Source: Chitinophagaceae bacterium
GTDB taxonomy: Bacteria > Bacteroidota > Bacteroidia > Chitinophagales > Chitinophagaceae
Length of the DNA: 7,586 bases
Reading direction: 5' to 3'
Assembly (NCBI GenBank): GCA_003534175.1
Contig: DPFD01000102.1
Span: 1,180 to 8,765, forward strand
Shown: piece after piece, positions 5,567-7,586 of the stretch
Layout of the letters: the number at the start of each line of letters is the position of its first letter
Numbering within the stretch: position 1 is the first letter of the stretch
Translations under genes and position numbers: made by a program
The notes under the pieces: generated by a model
Told to the model about the DNA's origin: nothing
What the model saw: the letters and a program-made list of their open reading frames with translations, nothing else
Databases searched by the model: none

Positions 5567-6814
5567 TTGGCCCTGATTCGTCACATCCCTTTTCTGAAGG
5601 CAGTTTTAAGGTACACACTCACTGCTTTTGGTGGTCCGCAGGCTCACCTGGGCATGATGATGAAAACCTTTGTGCATAAGCGCCGCGATGTTACTGAACT
5701 TGAGCTGATTGATTACAACACCTTCTGCCAGATTATACCCGGAGCATCCTCCACCCAAACACTAACCCTGATTGGGTATAAACGGGGTGGACTCTTATTA
5801 GCTGTTTTAACGCTCCTGATTTGGATTTTGCCCGCCAGCATCTTAATGGGCGCCATTTCGTTTTTCATGACAGGAAACGACAGTGAGGTAGCTTCCAGGC
5901 TATTTCGCTTCGTACAACCCATGGCGGTTGGTTTTCTGGTGTATGCTTCCTTCACAGCGTTGAAGGTTTCGGTTAAAAATTTAATTACCTGGGTGGTGAT
6001 GCTGTTGTCAGCGGCCATCAGTTTCTATTATTTCAAAATGCCCTGGATGCTTCCGGTACTGATTGTATTGGGCGGCATTGTGACCAACTTCAGCAACCGG
6101 CGTATTCCTGAGAAGGAGGTGATTAAGCCCCGGCAGGTGCGGTGGACCAACATCTGGTTGTTTGTATTCATTTTCGCGGTAGCCGGGATTTTGAGTGAAA
6201 CGGCCAGAAAGCAGGAATGGGAACACCGCAAGGCTTACAACATGTTTGAAAACTTTTACCGTTTTGGAAGCCTGGTATTTGGCGGGGGAGATGTTTTGTT
6301 GCCTATGATGCTGGATCAGTATGTGGCACGCCCGGATGCCACACGGGTACAGGAAAAAAATCCGAATGCCATCCGCATTCCCCGCGATGAACTGCTCACG
6401 GGTTATGGGGGGGTTCGCGGCGTACCCGGACCCGTATTTTCGGTGGCATCTTACACCGGCGGGGTGATTATGAAGGATGAGGGTAAAACGATGCAACTGA
6501 TTGGATGTGCCATTGGTACGGTAGCTATTTTTCTGCCGAGTGCGTTATTGGTACTGTTCTTTTTTCCGGTGTGGCAGTATCTGAAAAAGTATGTGGTGGT
6601 GTACCGCGCGCTGGAAGGTATTCATGCGGTGGTGGTAGGATATATGTTTGCGGCGGCCATGTACATCATGGGAAACATACGCCACACGATAGATACAAGA
6701 GATTTTATGATACAGCTTGGCGTTATATCCGCCACTTTTTTACTGCTTCGTTATTCTCGTGTACCCGCTCCCGTTATTGTACTGGTATGCATGATTGCCG
6801 GTGCGCTTTCCTGA
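5567..6814 (+). CDS. chrA: ChrA-type chromate transporter, two CHR domains (415 aa)
   Basis: This is an inner-membrane protein of the CHR family; characterised members export chromate, and many homologues have unknown anion substrates. It is the long form with two CHR domains. Domain 1 carries [13 protein letters not shown] (19-31) and [20 protein letters not shown] (56-75). Domain 2 carries [18 protein letters not shown] (232-249) and [17 protein letters not shown] (285-301). About ten hydrophobic segments are visible. Domain 1 has PGA where PGP is usual, and domain 2 has a polar stretch (about 251-275) between its two motifs. The start is uncertain: the first sense codon after an in-frame TAG is TTG (5567), the next in-frame ATG is at residue 30, inside the FGGP motif region and too late, and an ATG at 5555 is cut off by that TAG. 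TTG is a rare start in this phylum. No chrB regulator is present. It is probably co-transcribed with the oxygenase. A G7 tract lies at 6407-6413. The gene converges on nadD with one base between stops. Confidence 0.88.
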   Translation: MALIRHIPFLKAVLRYTLTAFGGPQAHLGMMMKTFVHKRRDVTELELIDYNTFCQIIPGASSTQTLTLIGYKRGGLLLAVLTLLIWILPASILMGAISFFMTGNDSEVASRLFRFVQPMAVGFLVYASFTALKVSVKNLITWVVMLLSAAISFYYFKMPWMLPVLIVLGGIVTNFSNRRIPEKEVIKPRQVRWTNIWLFVFIFAVAGILSETARKQEWEHRKAYNMFENFYRFGSLVFGGGDVLLPMMLDQYVARPDATRVQEKNPNAIRIPRDELLTGYGGVRGVPGPVFSVASYTGGVIMKDEGKTMQLIGCAIGTVAIFLPSALLVLFFFPVWQYLKKYVVVYRALEGIHAVVVGYMFAAAMYIMGNIRHTIDTRDFMIQLGVISATFLLLRYSRVPAPVIVLVCMIAGALS

Positions 6815-6815
6815 A

Positions 6816-7388
6816 TCATTTTTTGTAATACATCCCTTTTTCAATTTCCCGGATCACTGCATCGGGTACGAGGTAGCGGATAGACTGATTCCGTTTGATT
6901 AACTCACGGATATGCGTAGACGAAATTTCAAGCAACGGCGCGTCAGCAATGGTGATGTGTGCGCCTTCTACGGGTTCAACCACAAAGCCCGGGCGTTTGT
7001 AAATGATGATGGGGTAATTTTTGAGGATGAGTTCGCCGTTTTTCCACCGGGTAATGTTTTGGAAACTATCGCTGCCCATAATGACATGAAACCGGTGTTT
7101 CGGGTACTGTTCCTGCAGGTAGGTAAGGGTATGGATGGTATAGGAGGGTTTGGGCAGATGGAATTCTACATTACTGGCTTTCAGTCGGTGTTCTCCTTCA
7201 ATAGCTTCCTGCACCAGAAAGTACCGGTGGTTTTCGTTGAGCAGGGTGGCTGCGGGTTTAAACGGGTTTTGAGGAGAAACGATAAACCATACTTCATCCA
7301 GCGGCATGGTTTGCACAATATGATTGGCAATAATGAGGTGGCCATGATGGATGGGGTTGAACGACCCAAAGTATAATCCGATGTTCAT
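6816..7388 (-). CDS. nadD: Nicotinate-nucleotide adenylyltransferase NadD (190 aa)
   Basis: This cytosolic enzyme joins nicotinate mononucleotide and ATP to nicotinate adenine dinucleotide, the step before NAD synthetase; it serves both the de novo and salvage routes. The nucleotidyltransferase signature GSFNPIHHGH (8-17) lies at the N-terminus. SPQNPFK (38-44), PSYTIHTL (81-88), VIMGSDSF (102-109) with the conserved GSD, and the C-terminal EISSTHIRELI (154-164), the ISSTxIR ATP-binding motif, follow in the normal order and spacing. The length is standard. In the PSYTxDTL motif the usual acidic residue is His86; this position also varies elsewhere (I recall Gln in E. coli), so loss of function is unlikely. 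The ATG is 12 nt after the feoA stop, with no Shine-Dalgarno sequence, so feoA and nadD are probably co-transcribed. The gene ends tail to tail with chrA. The + strand over this gene is richer in G than C, contrary to the other - strand genes here. Confidence 0.97.
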   Translation of the reverse strand: MNIGLYFGSFNPIHHGHLIIANHIVQTMPLDEVWFIVSPQNPFKPAATLLNENHRYFLVQEAIEGEHRLKASNVEFHLPKPSYTIHTLTYLQEQYPKHRFHVIMGSDSFQNITRWKNGELILKNYPIIIYKRPGFVVEPVEGAHITIADAPLLEISSTHIRELIKRNQSIRYLVPDAVIREIEKGMYYKK

Positions 7389-7400
7389 AACAGCAAGGTA

Positions 7401-7586
7401 TTAGCATTCTTCAACAAGCACCTGATCCGCTTCGTTCAGTCGCAAACTGAGCTGATAACCCGAAACGGTTATAGAGATAGGGTCTTTGAGTGGGGCAATC
7501 TGATTCACCGTCACAATTTCACCGGGTACACAACCCATTTCCATCAGCTTTAAAAACAACTCCTCACTGGAGAAAGCTGTAATGCG
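7401..7586 (-). CDS. feoA: FeoA-domain ferrous iron transport protein, partial (3' part)
   Basis: The last 61 codons and the TAA of a short gene can be read on the - strand from the window edge; the N-terminal 15-20 residues lie outside. The protein has the FeoA/SH3-like pattern: LFLKLMEMGCVPGEIVTV, then QIAPLKDPISITVSGYQLSLRL, and ends NEADQVLVEEC. The MGxxPGExV turn and the P-x2-DP-I-x-I-x-V-x-G-Y strand pair are characteristic. FeoA is a small cytosolic protein that works with the FeoB GTPase in Fe(II) uptake. In many Bacteroidota it is encoded beside or fused to feoB. Here the downstream neighbour is nadD, 12 nt away, so feoB, if linked, would lie upstream outside the window. An FeoA domain at the end of a DtxR-like regulator cannot be fully excluded because the N-terminus is missing. 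Confidence 0.8.
   Translation of the reverse strand, partial: RITAFSSEELFLKLMEMGCVPGEIVTVNQIAPLKDPISITVSGYQLSLRLNEADQVLVEEC

Noticed and set aside
6505..6828. 107-residue + frame overlapping the end of chrA
   Set aside because: It is a +1/+2 frame reading of the chrA membrane segments and is rich in Cys, Gly and Arg as expected for a shadow.
6912..7376. 154-residue + strand frame opposite nadD
   Set aside because: It lies wholly antisense to a secure NadD with all motifs; the product has no recognisable domain and is a shadow of nadD codon use.
3530..7388. A nadA-nadD NAD-synthesis operon
   Set aside because: The two genes are on opposite strands with two unrelated genes between them.
1..7586. 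Mobile element, CRISPR array, tRNA or phage content
   Set aside because: No direct repeats with spacers, terminal inverted repeats, transposase or integrase motifs, or cloverleaf sequence were seen.

Overview
The window comes from a member of the Bacteroidota, probably near the Chitinophagaceae or another Sphingobacteriia-like group. Three things suggest this. A protein of the DUF2480 family, which I know only from this phylum, is present. Several promoters fit the phylum's TTTG / TAnnTTTG consensus. Most genes lack a Shine-Dalgarno sequence and have A/T-rich leaders instead. No mobile element, CRISPR array, rRNA or tRNA is visible, and the genes look like ordinary chromosomal housekeeping genes.

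Left part (1-2990): the 3' end of a CorA-type magnesium channel gene on the + strand meets a DUF2480 gene tail to tail. Then comes a long membrane-anchored parvulin-type peptidyl-prolyl isomerase/chaperone (PpiD-like) on the - strand. The PpiD-like gene has a strong candidate promoter and an intrinsic terminator of its own. DUF2480 has a -10-type element only 4 nt before its ATG, so its mRNA may be leaderless.

Centre (about 2975-3545): a gene-free, A/T-rich stretch of about 540 bp lies between divergent genes. It is dense in DnaA-box-like 9-mers: two perfect TTWTNCACA matches and seven with one mismatch. It also has TA-rich palindromes and a 30-nt tract with one G or C. Both flanking genes point outward. 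This is the most interesting part of the window and a candidate chromosomal replication origin, although no dnaA gene is nearby in the window.

Right part (3530-7586): quinolinate synthase NadA stands alone behind a perfect 7-bp inverted repeat that overlaps its possible promoter. It is followed by an isopenicillin-N-synthase-like 2OG-Fe(II) oxygenase and a two-domain ChrA chromate transporter, probably co-transcribed. The ChrA frame begins at a TTG directly after an in-frame TAG, three codons past an ATG, so its start is abnormal. ChrA meets NadD tail to tail with a 1-nt gap. NadD follows the 3' part of a FeoA gene on the - strand by 12 nt. NadA and NadD catalyse two steps of de novo NAD synthesis but lie on opposite strands and are not one operon.
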